Shown: piece by piece, positions 1 through 8,328 of the stretch | Layout: every line of letters begins with the position of its first letter | How positions within the stretch are numbered: the first letter of the stretch is position 1 | From: Bacillus vallismortis | GTDB lineage: Bacteria; Bacillota; Bacilli; Bacillales; Bacillaceae | Direction: 5' to 3' | Assembly: GCF_004116955.1 (NCBI RefSeq) | Contig: NZ_CP026362.1 | Span: 2,738,501-2,802,500, forward strand | Length of the DNA stretch: 64,000 nt | The notes under the pieces: model-generated | What the model was told of the DNA's origin: nothing | Databases searched by the model: none | What the model saw: the letters and a program-made list of their open reading frames with translations, nothing else | Made by a program: the position numbers and the translations under genes

Positions 1-888
1 GTCCAAAAACGATTGCAGGAATTCGAAAACCGAATTGAAGACATGGATCGAAACGGCATCCAAACGTCAATTCTCTCCTTGACACAGCCTGGAATTGAAG
101 GCATCACTGATCCTGAGCGAGCGGTGAAACTCGCAAAGCAAATGAACGATCACGCTGCGGAATTCTTCGTTTCTAAGCACCCTGACCGCTTTAAAGCATT
201 TGCCGCGGTGCCGTTGCAAGATCCTGAAGAAGCCGCGAAGGAACTCGAACGAGCCGTAAACGAACTCGGCTTTGTGGGCGCCTTGATCAACGGCTACAGC
301 AACATCGGGGACGAAAACAATGCCCAATATTTAGACGAGCCCCAGGTGCGCCCTTTCTGGGAAAAAGCCGCACAGCTAAAGGTTCCCGTCTACCTGCATC
401 CGCGTATCCCGCTGCCGAATCAGCAGCGCATTTATAAAGGCTACGAAGGGCTTCTCGGTTCAGCGTGGGGCTTCGGTTTTGAAACAGCAACACATGCCAT
501 CCGCATGATGCTCAGCGGCCTTTTTGACGAATACCCTGATTTGACTGTCATCCTTGGCCACTTAGGCGAGGGCCTGCCGTTTACATTGCCGCGGGTTGAA
601 CACAGACTTCGCCATCAGCGTCCTGAAACCCATGGCAACCATCAGAAAGCGCCGACTGAATACCTCCGCAAAAACTTTTATCTCACAACAAGCGGCGTGT
701 TCAGAACACAGGCCCTAATTGATACATTGTTGGAGGTTGGCTCAGACCGCATCCTCTTCTCCGTCGACTATCCGTATGAAACGATGGAAGAAATCTCTTC
801 CTGGTTTGACCAATGCCCAATCAGTGAAACGGACCGATACAAAATCGGCACTGAAAACGCGGCTAAGCTTTTTCAATTGAATCAATAA
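1..888 (+). CDS. Amidohydrolase-family (ACMSD/resorcylate decarboxylase-like) protein, 5' end cut by window
   Basis: The reading frame is open back to base 1, so the true start lies outside the window; a TTG at 13 is only an internal candidate. The visible ~295 residues look like the metal-dependent TIM-barrel amidohydrolase-2 family, which includes non-oxidative decarboxylases of aromatic acids (gamma-resorcylate, ACMS). Family landmarks are YLHPR near residue 130, GHLGEG near 184 (metal-binding His) and SVDYPYE near 253 (catalytic or metal Asp). The N-terminal metal motif would be upstream. A strong terminator follows directly, so this is the last gene of its transcript. The substrate cannot be read from the sequence; a hydrolase rather than a decarboxylase is possible. 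Confidence 0.75.
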   Translation, partial: VQKRLQEFENRIEDMDRNGIQTSILSLTQPGIEGITDPERAVKLAKQMNDHAAEFFVSKHPDRFKAFAAVPLQDPEEAAKELERAVNELGFVGALINGYSNIGDENNAQYLDEPQVRPFWEKAAQLKVPVYLHPRIPLPNQQRIYKGYEGLLGSAWGFGFETATHAIRMMLSGLFDEYPDLTVILGHLGEGLPFTLPRVEHRLRHQRPETHGNHQKAPTEYLRKNFYLTTSGVFRTQALIDTLLEVGSDRILFSVDYPYETMEEISSWFDQCPISETDRYKIGTENAAKLFQLNQ

Positions 889-892
889 AAAG

Positions 893-922
893 AAGACCTT
901 CGGCAGAGCCGAAGGTCTTTCT
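893..922 (+). terminator. Intrinsic terminator of the amidohydrolase gene
   Basis: A 12-bp perfect stem (AAGACCTTCGGC / GCCGAAGGTCTT) with a 3-nt loop and a short T-rich tail starts 5 nt after the stop codon. Confidence 0.85.
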
Positions 923-923
923 A

Positions 924-1232
924 GATTAATCAGTCCTTGCAGCATAAGCAGCCGCAAACCTGCCGCCTCTATTCTCTGCTACAGATCGGAACGGAAAACC
1001 CGGCGTCCCCACACAGCTCCGTTGATCCCCGCCGCTTTGCCTCATTTAGAAACAGGAACAATAAAGCGGAGAAATCTGTTTCAGCCGATATCCGTTAAAA
1101 GGCCAATGACTTTATTCACAATACACATTTCAGCATCAGCAAATCGTACCCTTTCACCGTCCGGTGGGAATACGCCCCCTGTGCCCGAACTCAATCAAAC
1201 GGTTAGCGATTCGATTTCAGACTGAACAGTCA
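924..1232. other. Gene-free stretch, possible decayed coding on the minus strand
   Basis: No intact gene with a ribosome site is visible. On the minus strand around 1085-1195 one frame of ~37 codons reads like protein (contains GVFPPDGERV and EMCIVNKVIG) and then hits a stop; other frames downstream have short open pieces. This may be the remnant of a deleted gene next to the yeeK locus. Evidence is composition only. Confidence 0.25.
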
Positions 1233-1241
1233 AAACAAAAA

Positions 1242-1265
1242 AACACCCTTGGTTTGCAAGAGTGT
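1242..1265 (-). terminator. Terminator of yeeK
   Basis: Stem ACACCCTTG / CAAGAGTGT around a 5-nt loop, followed on the minus strand by a run of seven T. It lies just downstream of the yeeK stop. Confidence 0.8.
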
Positions 1266-1282
1266 CCCTTTTTACCTCATCT

Positions 1283-1753
1283 TTATTTATAGCCGCCTTG
1301 TCCCCAGTGGCCCATATGGTGGTGATTATCTTTTCCATCATGATGGGGGTTACCCTTATGATGATGGGGATTCCCATCATTCTCATGATGCATGCCATAG
1401 CTCGGAGAACTTACAGTTCCAGGATAGCCTCCATAGCCTCCGCCTTGCATACCGTAGCCCGGGTAGCCTCCGCCTTGCATACCGTAGCCCGGATAGCCTC
1501 CACCTTGCATGCCATAGCCCGGATAGACCCCGCCCTGCATACCGTAGCCCGGGTAGCCTCCGCCTTGCATACCGTAGCCCGGGTAGCCTCCGCCTTGCAT
1601 ACCATAGCCCGGATAGCCTCCAGCTTGCATGCCATAGCCCGGATAGCCTCCGCCTTGCATGCCATAGCCTGGGTAGCCTCCTTGCATGCCATAGCCTGGA
1701 GAAACGCCAAAACCAGGTCCGCCATAGATATGTCTTGTATCCATATCGTTCAT
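1283..1753 (-). CDS. yeeK: YeeK-like glycine/tyrosine-rich repeat spore coat protein
   Basis: 156 residues from the ATG at 1753, which has AAGGAGAG seven bases upstream; longer in-frame starts have no such site. After a short N-terminus (MNDMDTRHIYGG) the middle consists of about nine copies of a unit like GGGYPGYGMQ. The tail is His/Gly-rich (HHHKGNPHHDGKDNHHH). In B. subtilis YeeK is a late mother-cell spore coat protein; Tyr/Gly repeats suit a cross-linked insoluble coat. A possible sigma-K promoter (AC, 17 nt, CATA) lies about 50 bp upstream. The repeat number probably varies between strains. No enzymatic motif is present. Confidence 0.85.
   Translation of the reverse strand: MNDMDTRHIYGGPGFGVSPGYGMQGGYPGYGMQGGGYPGYGMQAGGYPGYGMQGGGYPGYGMQGGGYPGYGMQGGVYPGYGMQGGGYPGYGMQGGGYPGYGMQGGGYGGYPGTVSSPSYGMHHENDGNPHHHKGNPHHDGKDNHHHMGHWGQGGYK
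1430..1692 (-). repeat. Tandem repeats inside yeeK
   Basis: About nine imperfect direct repeats of ~30 bp encode (G)GYPGYGMQ(G/A). Copies differ by GCCTTG/ACCTTG/AGCTTG-type synonymous or conservative changes, as expected for slippage-generated arrays. Confidence 0.85.
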
Positions 1754-1857
1754 ATTCACTCTCTCCTTCACATAGGTTACAGTCCAGAGTATGAGAATAC
1801 CTGACAGATCGTATAGGCGGCCGCCCATATACAGCTCATACAAATTCAAGGGAGAAG

Positions 1858-1883
1858 AAAAAAACAGGCTGTGGCAGCCTGCT
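1858..1883 (-). terminator. Terminator of yeeI
   Basis: Stem CAGGCTG / CAGCCTG followed on the minus strand by seven T, just below the yeeI stop at 1890. Confidence 0.8.
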
Positions 1884-1889
1884 CATTTT

Positions 1890-2609
1890 TTATTCACCTA
1901 AATCTACGTTGTGGTACACCTGCTGAACATCTTCCAAATCCTCTAATGCATCAATCAATTTTTCAAACTGTTCCTTCGCATCATCTGGAAGCTCCACTTC
2001 ACTTTGCGCAAGCATCGTCAGCTCGGCAACAGTAAATTCTTCAACACCGGCGTTTTTAAACGCCTCCTGCACCGCATGGAATTGATCAGGCTCGGCATAC
2101 ACGATGGCGCTGTCATCCTCTTCCAAAATGTCACGGACATCAACATCCGCTTCCATCAAGATTTCAAGCGCTTCGTCAGCTGATTTGCCATCTACACCGA
2201 TAACTGCCGTCGCGTCAAACATATAAGCAACAGATCCGCTCACACCCATGTTTCCGCCGTTTTTCCCAAATGCTGCACGCACTTCCGGCGCTGTACGGTT
2301 TACATTATTCGTCAGCGCATCAACGATGATCATTGATCCGTTCGGCCCGAAGCCCTCATAACGAAGCTCATCGAAACTTTCTTCCGCTCCGCCCTTCGCC
2401 TTCTCAATCGCACGCTCAATGATATTTTTCGGCACGCTGTACGTCTTCGCGCGCTCAAGCACAACCTTCAGCGCCTGATTGGATTCCGGATCAGGCTCGC
2501 CCTGCTTTGCCGCCACATAAATCTCACGCCCAAACTTGGCATAAATCCGACTCGTATTCGCGTCCTTAGACGCCTTCTTCTCTTTAATATTGTTCCACTT
2601 ACGGCCCAT
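1890..2609 (-). CDS. yeeI: YebC/PmpR-family (TACO1-like) protein YeeI
   Basis: 239 residues, the usual family length. It begins [20 protein letters not shown], the conserved N-terminus of the YebC family, followed by [13 protein letters not shown] and the acidic middle and C-terminal domains ([19 protein letters not shown]). YebC proteins were annotated as transcription regulators. Recent work on the family links them to relief of ribosome stalling on proline-rich stretches, so a translation role is also possible. It is monocistronic with its own terminator. Identity rests on family motifs and on its position between yeeK and rapH, as in strain 168. Confidence 0.93.
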   Translation of the reverse strand: MGRKWNNIKEKKASKDANTSRIYAKFGREIYVAAKQGEPDPESNQALKVVLERAKTYSVPKNIIERAIEKAKGGAEESFDELRYEGFGPNGSMIIVDALTNNVNRTAPEVRAAFGKNGGNMGVSGSVAYMFDATAVIGVDGKSADEALEILMEADVDVRDILEEDDSAIVYAEPDQFHAVQEAFKNAGVEEFTVAELTMLAQSEVELPDDAKEQFEKLIDALEDLEDVQQVYHNVDLGE

Positions 2610-2760
2610 GTTGCTCCACTCTCTTTCATATATATCAATCTACATATTGTGATTCACTTTATCCATTATACCTCAAATGGTTTGGTTGTTTCGAGTCTCT
2701 TGCGTCAGAAATAGAAGGAATGCCGCGGGTGAAAAAGCGAACGTCTGCGGAAAGCAAGAA

Positions 2761-2781
2761 AAAGCCCTAGCTAAGGGCTTT
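2761..2781 (-). terminator. Terminator of rapH-phrH
   Basis: Stem AAAGCCCT / AGGGCTTT on the minus strand followed by a T-rich tract; it overlaps the phrH stop codon. Confidence 0.7.
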
Positions 2782-2943
2782 CTCCTTCTGGTCACTTATA
2801 AGATGAGGGGCATGATCGATAGACGTCGTGTTTCGATCCGTTGATTCCTTAAAGTCCCCGGAATTTGTCAAGAAAAGAAACGAACTACTTCCGCAAATCA
2901 GGGTAACAGCAAGGCACATCATTACTTTTTTCTTAATAAGCAT
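2767..2943 (-). CDS. phrH: PhrH signalling peptide precursor
   Basis: A short gene of 58 codons. Its ATG at 2943 overlaps the rapH stop by 11 bases and has AAAGGAGAG seven bases upstream. The peptide has a lysine start and hydrophobic export segment (KKKVMMCLAVTLICG) and then a polar tail containing TDRNTT. DRNTT matches the known PhrH signal, which is secreted, processed, re-imported by the Opp permease and inhibits RapH. Translational coupling to rapH fits the usual rap-phr cassette layout. Confidence 0.9.
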   Translation of the reverse strand: MLIKKKVMMCLAVTLICGSSSFLFLTNSGDFKESTDRNTTSIDHAPHLISDQKEKALS

Positions 2944-4075
2944 ATAAACACTCTCCTTTTTGAATTTCTTCTTGCGCTTTCAGCACTTTTCGATAAAACG
3001 CGGCAGCGAGTTCAAAATGGCAGCGGCTCTCAAAAACAGCGGCAGCACTTCGGGCACAGGCTTCCATGTAAGCGTGCAGGTTCTTTTTCTCAAAATAGCT
3101 TAAAAGATCATGAATTTTGCTTTCGTCAACAGCTTCTTTGTACACGGTTTGCAAGAACGTATACAATTCTTTATAGAATTGATAAGAAGTCAGTTGCGGA
3201 TTGTTTGTGATATGCGCCAATCCTTCTTCTATTGACCGAAACGCCTCTTGTATCCGGCCAGCTTTACATCGTGTCCAGCTTAAACCTAACAAGACTTTCG
3301 GAAGCAGATCAGGTACCGTTTCTCTGCTTATTTTCGCCGCTTTTTGAAAGTGTTCTATCGCCATATGATCGTTTCCTGATCTGTCATAGCTGTTCGCGAT
3401 GTTCAACAAAGAAATGGCGATAAACCGGTCGTTTTGAATATCCATTGCCAATTGCAGCGCCGTATCTAAATGCGGGAGCGCTCTGTCATAACGCTTGAAA
3501 TCATCATAGTTGCCGGCGATCACAAACAAGCTTTGTATCGTTCTAATACTGTATAGAGGATGTTTTTGATAAATATCTAAGGCCTGAAGGATATGGTGCA
3601 TTGACACATGGGTTTGCTTCATATGGTAATATGCTTCTGCCACTTTAAAATGGAATTCCGCTTTCTCGATTTCATCTGACACAAACGGCAGCTCGTTCTC
3701 CGCCTCGCGATAATATCCGATCGCTTCCACGTATTCTTTCTGATCAAATTCATACATGCCGCGGAAAAACAAAGAGTAGTATTTCAAAAGACCTGTGAGT
3801 TTTTTCTGAGGAGTTTCAATCGTTTCCCGAAGCTCTGTCACTGTAGGGCGATTCCCGTATGATTGTCCCGGCTCCAAATAATCCAGCATCAGCTGGTGCC
3901 GAAAACACATGAGAGAATAATAGATCAGCAAGTCCTGATCCTCTTCCATCTGCTGAATGTCCTGCTCCACCTCCGCTTTGAGAATCTCAGCATCCGGAAC
4001 ACTAAATTGACGTATCATCTTATACCAGTCATTAATCTTAACACCAACACGCGAAGATGGTATGGCTTGACCCAA
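2933..4075 (-). CDS. rapH: Response regulator aspartate phosphatase / regulator RapH
   Basis: 380 residues from a TTG at 4075, preceded by GAGGGAGGG at good spacing. An upstream in-frame ATG at 4117 would add 14 residues and has no such site, and translation from the TTG gives GQAIPSSRVGVKI, matching the RapH start. The N-terminal three-helix bundle (to ~70) is followed by TPR repeats to the end (ending KGECLYAY). RapH of B. subtilis dephosphorylates Spo0F~P and binds ComA, restraining sporulation and competence; PhrH relieves it. The sequence is very close to the 168 protein with scattered substitutions, including a divergent stretch near residues 310-320. Confidence 0.95.
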   Translation of the reverse strand: MGQAIPSSRVGVKINDWYKMIRQFSVPDAEILKAEVEQDIQQMEEDQDLLIYYSLMCFRHQLMLDYLEPGQSYGNRPTVTELRETIETPQKKLTGLLKYYSLFFRGMYEFDQKEYVEAIGYYREAENELPFVSDEIEKAEFHFKVAEAYYHMKQTHVSMHHILQALDIYQKHPLYSIRTIQSLFVIAGNYDDFKRYDRALPHLDTALQLAMDIQNDRFIAISLLNIANSYDRSGNDHMAIEHFQKAAKISRETVPDLLPKVLLGLSWTRCKAGRIQEAFRSIEEGLAHITNNPQLTSYQFYKELYTFLQTVYKEAVDESKIHDLLSYFEKKNLHAYMEACARSAAAVFESRCHFELAAAFYRKVLKAQEEIQKGECLYAY

Positions 4076-4192
4076 CGGCTTCCCTCCCTCTATGTAAGAT
4101 ATGTCATATTCTATCAATCCAAAAATTTGAAAACAAGACGAAAGGAAGAAATTGTTTTTTCATCCTGTCAATTCGTTTTTCTCAAAATAAAT

Positions 4193-4233
4193 AATGCCTG
4201 ACAGAGAAATCACATCAGAATCTGTCAGGCATT
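4193..4233 (-). terminator. Terminator of the alpha/beta hydrolase gene
   Basis: A 13-bp perfect stem (AATGCCTGACAGA / TCTGTCAGGCATT) with a 15-nt loop begins 5 nt after the stop at 4239; the minus-strand 3' side is T-rich. Confidence 0.8.
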
Positions 4234-4238
4234 ACGTG

Positions 4239-5060
4239 TTATCCATTCATTTGATTCATATGGGCCATAATCTCTTGAGACACCAATAAAGGATTGTCCA
4301 GCATGGAATAATGGCTGCATTCCGGAAGCACTTTAAACGTGGAATTCGGGACCGTCTCCTGCAGCTTGAATCCCCAGTATGGCGGAAGGTACCGATCATA
4401 TTGCCCATACAAAAACGTGGCCGGTACGCGCACTCCCTGAAGCCCGGGAACCACATCTTCTGTTTGATGATGTTCAAGCGCGAGGGAAGCTTCCTGTAAC
4501 TCCCTTGGCCCGTTTTCATGATCAAACGGCGCGATAAAAGCTTGAAGAATCTCGGGTGTAACCATCTGCTGATGAAAGATCCCTTCTCTGATCATCCGCT
4601 CAATGAAATATGGAGACGGCTCAAACTCAGGCGCTGTCGGATACCGCAGCGATACAACTTTAGGGAGCGGCCAATTGCTGAAGGCCACGCCATCAATTAC
4701 CACAAAACTGTCTACCCGGTCCGGATACTGGACGGCTAATATTTGCGCGACTCCTCCGCCCAGATCATGCCCGACAACGTTTACTTTCTGAATACCGATC
4801 ATATCTAGCAGCGATATGATGTACTGCGCCTGCATCGGAAGGGTCAGCTCTTCTTTTGCCGCCCTGCCTGAAAGTCCGTATCCAAGCATATCAGGGGCAA
4901 TAACAGTGTACTGCTTGGCCAGCTGCGGGATCACATTCATCCACAAAAAAGAGTTTGTCGGAATTCCATGTAACAGCAAAATCGTTTTGCTGCCGACACC
5001 TGCAGTCCGGTAAAACAATTTGTGCTCGCCAATCTGTATTTCTTTCTGAAGCATGTCCAA
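4239..5060 (-). CDS. Alpha/beta hydrolase with Asp nucleophile (epoxide hydrolase/haloalkane dehalogenase type)
   Basis: 273 residues, no signal peptide, so probably cytosolic. The oxyanion motif LLLHGIPTNSFLW is near residue 30, the nucleophile elbow GHDLGGG near 98 (Asp rather than Ser), and the C-terminal His is in ECSHYSML near 250. An Asp nucleophile is typical of soluble epoxide hydrolases and haloalkane dehalogenases, which form an ester intermediate. The start is TTG at 5060 with AGGAGG nine bases upstream; an ATG two codons later is further from the site. The gene is monocistronic with a strong terminator. The real substrate is unknown. Confidence 0.8.
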   Translation of the reverse strand: MDMLQKEIQIGEHKLFYRTAGVGSKTILLLHGIPTNSFLWMNVIPQLAKQYTVIAPDMLGYGLSGRAAKEELTLPMQAQYIISLLDMIGIQKVNVVGHDLGGGVAQILAVQYPDRVDSFVVIDGVAFSNWPLPKVVSLRYPTAPEFEPSPYFIERMIREGIFHQQMVTPEILQAFIAPFDHENGPRELQEASLALEHHQTEDVVPGLQGVRVPATFLYGQYDRYLPPYWGFKLQETVPNSTFKVLPECSHYSMLDNPLLVSQEIMAHMNQMNG

Positions 5061-5167
5061 GCAAAAGCACCTCCTGAATAAAACTCATTATTTGTTGTTC
5101 CCTTTTTATGTAATATTACTCAAAAAAGCCTTTCCATTTGATCATTGGAAAAGCTTTCACCTATGGT

Positions 5168-5677
5168 TCACTCATTCCCGACATGCTGATAGTGCTGCAG
5201 CGTCAGCCGCTGCATTTGTTCACTGGCCATCGGAACAAATGCACCATTTCCTCTTCTGATCAGTCGGGTATACAGCATTTGCAACGCGGCATCTTGGAAA
5301 GACATTTGAAGATGAATATTCCTCACGTTAGGATGTTTCATCATTAATGCGGAATTAAAATTATCACTTCCCATGAGTTTTGCGGTCGACCTAGCCTCAA
5401 GAGCAATATCTTTTTCAGCAGCCGAAAGAGCCCCTGAATGCTGGTGAAAATGCACGTGCGGCATCTCAGGCAAATGCACCTCACTCGTTTGATCCGGGTT
5501 GATCAGTGCCAGCATCGCCGTGACATGAGTTCTTAAAAGATTCGCATGCAATTGGATCAAATCCCTCAAATCGCGATGCCCAACAGCAGATCCGTATGCT
5601 TTCAGCTTAGAAATCACACCTTCATGGGTGCTCAAATGCTCTGCCATTATCCCCAGATCTACGGCAGGAAGTTTCAT
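5168..5677 (-). CDS. CotF/spore-coat-like helical protein
   Basis: 169 residues from the ATG at 5677, which has AAAGGAGG seven bases upstream. Upstream in-frame codons run into the divergent gene's start and are not credible. The all-helical sequence (AEHLSTHEGVISKLKAYG, LIQLHANLLRTHVTAML) with His-rich patches resembles the CotF/YhcQ-type ferritin-like coat proteins of Bacillus. The similarity is weak by eye. It is divergent from the DUF421 gene, sharing ~120 bp. If it is a coat protein, a sigma-E or sigma-K promoter is expected; none is convincing. Confidence 0.5.
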   Translation of the reverse strand: MKLPAVDLGIMAEHLSTHEGVISKLKAYGSAVGHRDLRDLIQLHANLLRTHVTAMLALINPDQTSEVHLPEMPHVHFHQHSGALSAAEKDIALEARSTAKLMGSDNFNSALMMKHPNVRNIHLQMSFQDAALQMLYTRLIRRGNGAFVPMASEQMQRLTLQHYQHVGNE

Positions 5678-5800
5678 CAACATCCCTCCTTTATGGTCTG
5701 TATAGGCTATGAACGATCGAAAAAATGGTGCATTGTTTTCCCAAAGAATGATGAAAATAAAAAACAATGATTCGAATCTATATAAAAGGAGCTTTCGCCA

Positions 5801-6505
5801 ATGCCTATTCCTCAACTGATCATTAGGCTGATTATCGCCTTTATCACCTTGTTGGTGTTAACCAGACTGATGGGCAGAAAAGAAATCGCCCAGCTGACCT
5901 TTTTTAACTTTGTTTCAGCCATTTCGATTGGAACCATTGGAGCCTCGCTTGCCATTGACTCTACCCTCAGCATCAGAAATGGATTCATCGCCCTGTTTGC
6001 CTGGAGCGCTTTTACAATCATCGTCGGATTTCTGGATATTAAGTTTCCTGCTATTCGATATGCGGTTGAAGGGCAGCCGGTCATCTTAATAAGAAAAGGC
6101 AAAATAATGGATAAGCAGTTAAGAAGCGTCCGTCTTGATCTCGATGCTTTGCAAACCTTACTGCGTAAAAAAAATATATTTTCCTTAGCCGATGTCGATT
6201 ATGCCATTTTTGAAACGGACGGCAGTCTCTCCGTCCTGAAAAAGCAAGCAAAACAAAACGTGACGAAAAAGGATATGAACGTTCAAGGTGAAAATACAAC
6301 TTCAAACGTTTCCCACCCCGCTTCAGTCATAGCCGATGGGAAAGTGAGAGAAGACAACTTAAAAAAATTGAATCTGAACAGACAATGGCTGATGGACCGG
6401 CTAAAAGAATCCGGCATCCAACAGCCTAAAGAAGTATTTTATGCAGAAGTTCAAACAGACGGCACTCTGTATATTGATAAAAAAGAGAATTCTCCATCTG
6501 AATAA
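5801..6505 (+). CDS. DUF421 (YetF/YdfR/YrbG-family) membrane protein
   Basis: 234 residues. Three N-terminal transmembrane helices (about 5-23, 35-50, 57-78) contain the family motif TRLMGRKEIAQLTFFNFV. A cytosolic domain follows, with LDLDALQTLLRKKNIFSLADVDYAIFETDG and a second, later FYAEVQTDGTLYI block. B. subtilis has several paralogues (YetF, YdfR, YdfS, YkjA, YrbG), some made in the spore membrane under sigma-F and implicated in spore water/germinant physiology. An AAAGGAGC site lies eight bases before the ATG. The start overlaps the upstream leader of the divergent CotF-like gene. Confidence 0.85.
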   Translation: MPIPQLIIRLIIAFITLLVLTRLMGRKEIAQLTFFNFVSAISIGTIGASLAIDSTLSIRNGFIALFAWSAFTIIVGFLDIKFPAIRYAVEGQPVILIRKGKIMDKQLRSVRLDLDALQTLLRKKNIFSLADVDYAIFETDGSLSVLKKQAKQNVTKKDMNVQGENTTSNVSHPASVIADGKVREDNLKKLNLNRQWLMDRLKESGIQQPKEVFYAEVQTDGTLYIDKKENSPSE

Positions 6506-6507
6506 AA

Positions 6508-6552
6508 AAAGGGCTTGAAACAGTCTCATCTCCACTGTTTCAAGCCCTTGTT
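6508..6552. terminator. Bidirectional terminator between convergent genes
   Basis: Stem GGGCTTGAAACAGT / ACTGTTTCAAGCCC with a 9-nt loop lies between the DUF421 gene and the convergent Cys-rich gene. It has an A/T tract on the left side and serves both directions. Confidence 0.85.
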
Positions 6553-6562
6553 TGACTCAATG

Positions 6563-6889
6563 TTAAACCGCCTGTTTACAAGCCTCGGCACAGGAAAAAC
6601 AAGCTTCCGCGCAATCCTGACAATGCTCTTTGTCATGCTTTTTGCATTCATTTCCGCAAGCCTCGCAAATCGCCGCGCAAGCCTGTGTCAGCTCGGAAAC
6701 AAACGGCGTGCCTCTTACAATCGATTGCGCTACATACGCACAAATATCAGCACATTCCCGGTCCAGCCGAATGCAATCCGCCATCATATTTTCATTTTCT
6801 TCTTTTAAACAGGCGTCATAGCAATGGTTGCAAGCCACCATGCAGTCGTGAAGTGTCTCAACTAGCGATTGATATTGTTCATATGCCAT
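6563..6889 (-). CDS. Four-helix-bundle Cys-rich metal (copper) binding protein, YhjQ/Csp-like
   Basis: 108 residues with about 14 cysteines spaced on helices: CMVACNHCYDAC, CIRLDRECADIC, CAAICEACGNEC and CQDCAEACFSCAEAC. This is the DUF326/Csp four-helix bundle that binds many Cu(I) ions along the core, and the order of blocks matches B. subtilis YhjQ. No signal peptide is present, so it is a cytosolic store or buffer. The ATG at 6889 is preceded by a GGAGG-like site. It is a paralogue-like copy outside the usual yhjQ position. Confidence 0.85.
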   Translation of the reverse strand: MAYEQYQSLVETLHDCMVACNHCYDACLKEENENMMADCIRLDRECADICAYVAQSIVRGTPFVSELTQACAAICEACGNECKKHDKEHCQDCAEACFSCAEACKQAV

Positions 6890-6969
6890 TCGTAAACCTC
6901 CTCAAGAATGATTTCATTTATACCATATCCACTTCCCCCGCTTGTAAAACATGACTCCCTTATTAACAA

Positions 6970-7014
6970 AAAAGGTCTATGTCCACAACACAGATACGTT
7001 GCGGCATAGGCCTT
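6970..7014 (-). terminator. Terminator after the 41-codon ORF
   Basis: Imperfect stem AAAGGCCTATG / CATAGACCTTT extended by GCAAC / GTTGT, with six T on the minus-strand 3' side. It supports a minus-strand transcript ending here. Confidence 0.65.
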
Positions 7015-7018
7015 TCGT

Positions 7019-7144
7019 TTATACCAAATACGTATTTACCAGCTCGTAACAGCGCTCTTTCGTCCGCTTTTCCAATTCCATCACTTTGTTGACGCGTTCT
7101 AATGGAACCGCTCTCTTCTTCCTTATGCTGATCTGCCGCCGCAT
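7019..7144 (-). CDS. Small basic protein, unknown
   Basis: A 41-codon frame (MRRQISIRKKRAVPLERV..., ending CYELVNTYLV) is preceded by AAAGGA five bases before the ATG and followed by a terminator 5 nt after the stop. The N-terminus is strongly basic and the rest is a predicted amphipathic helix. No family is recognised. A longer overlapping frame on the same strand lacks a ribosome site. It may be a genuine small protein co-transcribed downstream of the next gene. Confidence 0.4.
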   Translation of the reverse strand: MRRQISIRKKRAVPLERVNKVMELEKRTKERCYELVNTYLV

Positions 7145-7218
7145 CTCTATCCTTTATCCATTGGCGCTGCTTCATGCGCAAAGCACCATTTCTGAAGAAG
7201 AAAGAGACTGAAATACAC

Positions 7219-8226
7219 TCAATCAACCACAACAAAGCCCTGAACCTTCACCTGTTCCTCAGGCAAATCAAACTGATAAAGCGTCTCCTTAGAATGGATA
7301 TCAAACACACCCACATATCCCCCAATGCCCTGCTTATGCTCTTCCTGGGCAACTATATAAAGTTGATCCCCCTTAAACTTCGCCTCCATATAAGGAAATG
7401 TCAAGCCGTATGTCCGAAAAGAAAAATCCTTCTCATACTCCAGCAAGTTCGCCTCGCCCTCTTTGTCTTCATACGTCACGTAAAAATAGCCGCTTTCTTT
7501 GTCATAGTACACGGTATCAGCGTATTCAAGATCATCAGGATACCGAATATATTTCGTCTTCCATGTCCCTTTTTCAATAACAGTCAATTTATGCTCTGAG
7601 CTCGCGACAATAAAATCCTCGGAGTCTGCGAATTGATCTGCATATGAGGCTAAGCTCAGAGTCTCTATGATTTCCTCTGTTTTTCTGTCGATCACGTAAA
7701 TAGACATGCTTTGAATGATATAAATATAGTTTTCATCACTGGCCCCCATCTTGACAAGCGAAGGCAAGGTGAGCCGATATTTCTTCTTCGTTTTTCTATC
7801 GTTTATATGGATCTCATTCCCTATCGTATCAACATTATAAGCCTTTACAGAGACATCCTTCCCCTCATACCAAAACGCAAAGGGATTTGGCAACGGATGC
7901 TCTCTGATCACATCCTTCTCAAGCGTGTAATAAAACGGCTCGTGCTCAGCTAATAACAAAATGTCCGTTGATGCGTCAGATTTCGTTTGAATGTAAGGCA
8001 CATCCGCCACCTTAAACGTGCGCCTGTTAAATCGTTCGCCTGTTGAGGTCGAAAGCAGCATGCTTTCTTTAATGAAAGGATTGGAGTAGATAAAAAAGAT
8101 GCGGTCTTCTTCGGGGAGGATGGCGGAAGTTGTGACCGGATATGTACTTTTATTTTGAGAGTAAATATATACAGCCAACATAAAAACACTTGCGAACAAG
8201 CCTAATAGTATAAAACGCTTCTTCAT
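7219..8226 (-). CDS. Membrane-anchored extracytoplasmic protein, probable beta-propeller
   Basis: 335 residues from the ATG at 8226 (GGGAG eight bases upstream); a TTG five codons earlier overlaps that ribosome site. An N-terminal uncleaved signal/anchor (KKRFILLGLFASVFMLAVYIY, 3-23) has no lipobox. The rest is a beta-rich extracellular domain with repeating blades such as YIYIIQSMSIYVIDRKTEEI, FIVASSEHKLTVIEKG and FYVTYEDKEGEANLLEY, suggesting a seven-bladed propeller. No catalytic motif is seen and no family is recognised. It would sit on the outer face of the membrane. Confidence 0.7.
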   Translation of the reverse strand: MKKRFILLGLFASVFMLAVYIYSQNKSTYPVTTSAILPEEDRIFFIYSNPFIKESMLLSTSTGERFNRRTFKVADVPYIQTKSDASTDILLLAEHEPFYYTLEKDVIREHPLPNPFAFWYEGKDVSVKAYNVDTIGNEIHINDRKTKKKYRLTLPSLVKMGASDENYIYIIQSMSIYVIDRKTEEIIETLSLASYADQFADSEDFIVASSEHKLTVIEKGTWKTKYIRYPDDLEYADTVYYDKESGYFYVTYEDKEGEANLLEYEKDFSFRTYGLTFPYMEAKFKGDQLYIVAQEEHKQGIGGYVGVFDIHSKETLYQFDLPEEQVKVQGFVVVD

Positions 8227-8328
8227 ATAACCAACTCCCAATATATGGTTTTGAACTTATATCGTTTTCAACATGTTCTATACATTTCCCTTGTTACCCA
8301 ATAAAAAAAAACTTCTCAATGGAAGTTC

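Noticed and set aside
1022..1225. 67-codon plus-strand frame
   Set aside because: No ribosome site and no protein-like composition; the minus strand here looks more coding-like but is broken.
1430..1692. CRISPR-like array
   Set aside because: The repeats are contiguous and coding, without unique spacers.
1249..1804. Two overlapping plus-strand frames of ~180 codons across yeeK
   Set aside because: They are mirror images of the yeeK repeats (SLRLAYRSPG and similar); no ribosome site, and the minus-strand gene is well supported.
6963..7235. 90-codon minus-strand frame overlapping the terminator
   Set aside because: It runs through the terminator hairpin and overlaps the better-supported 41-codon frame; no ribosome site at its start.
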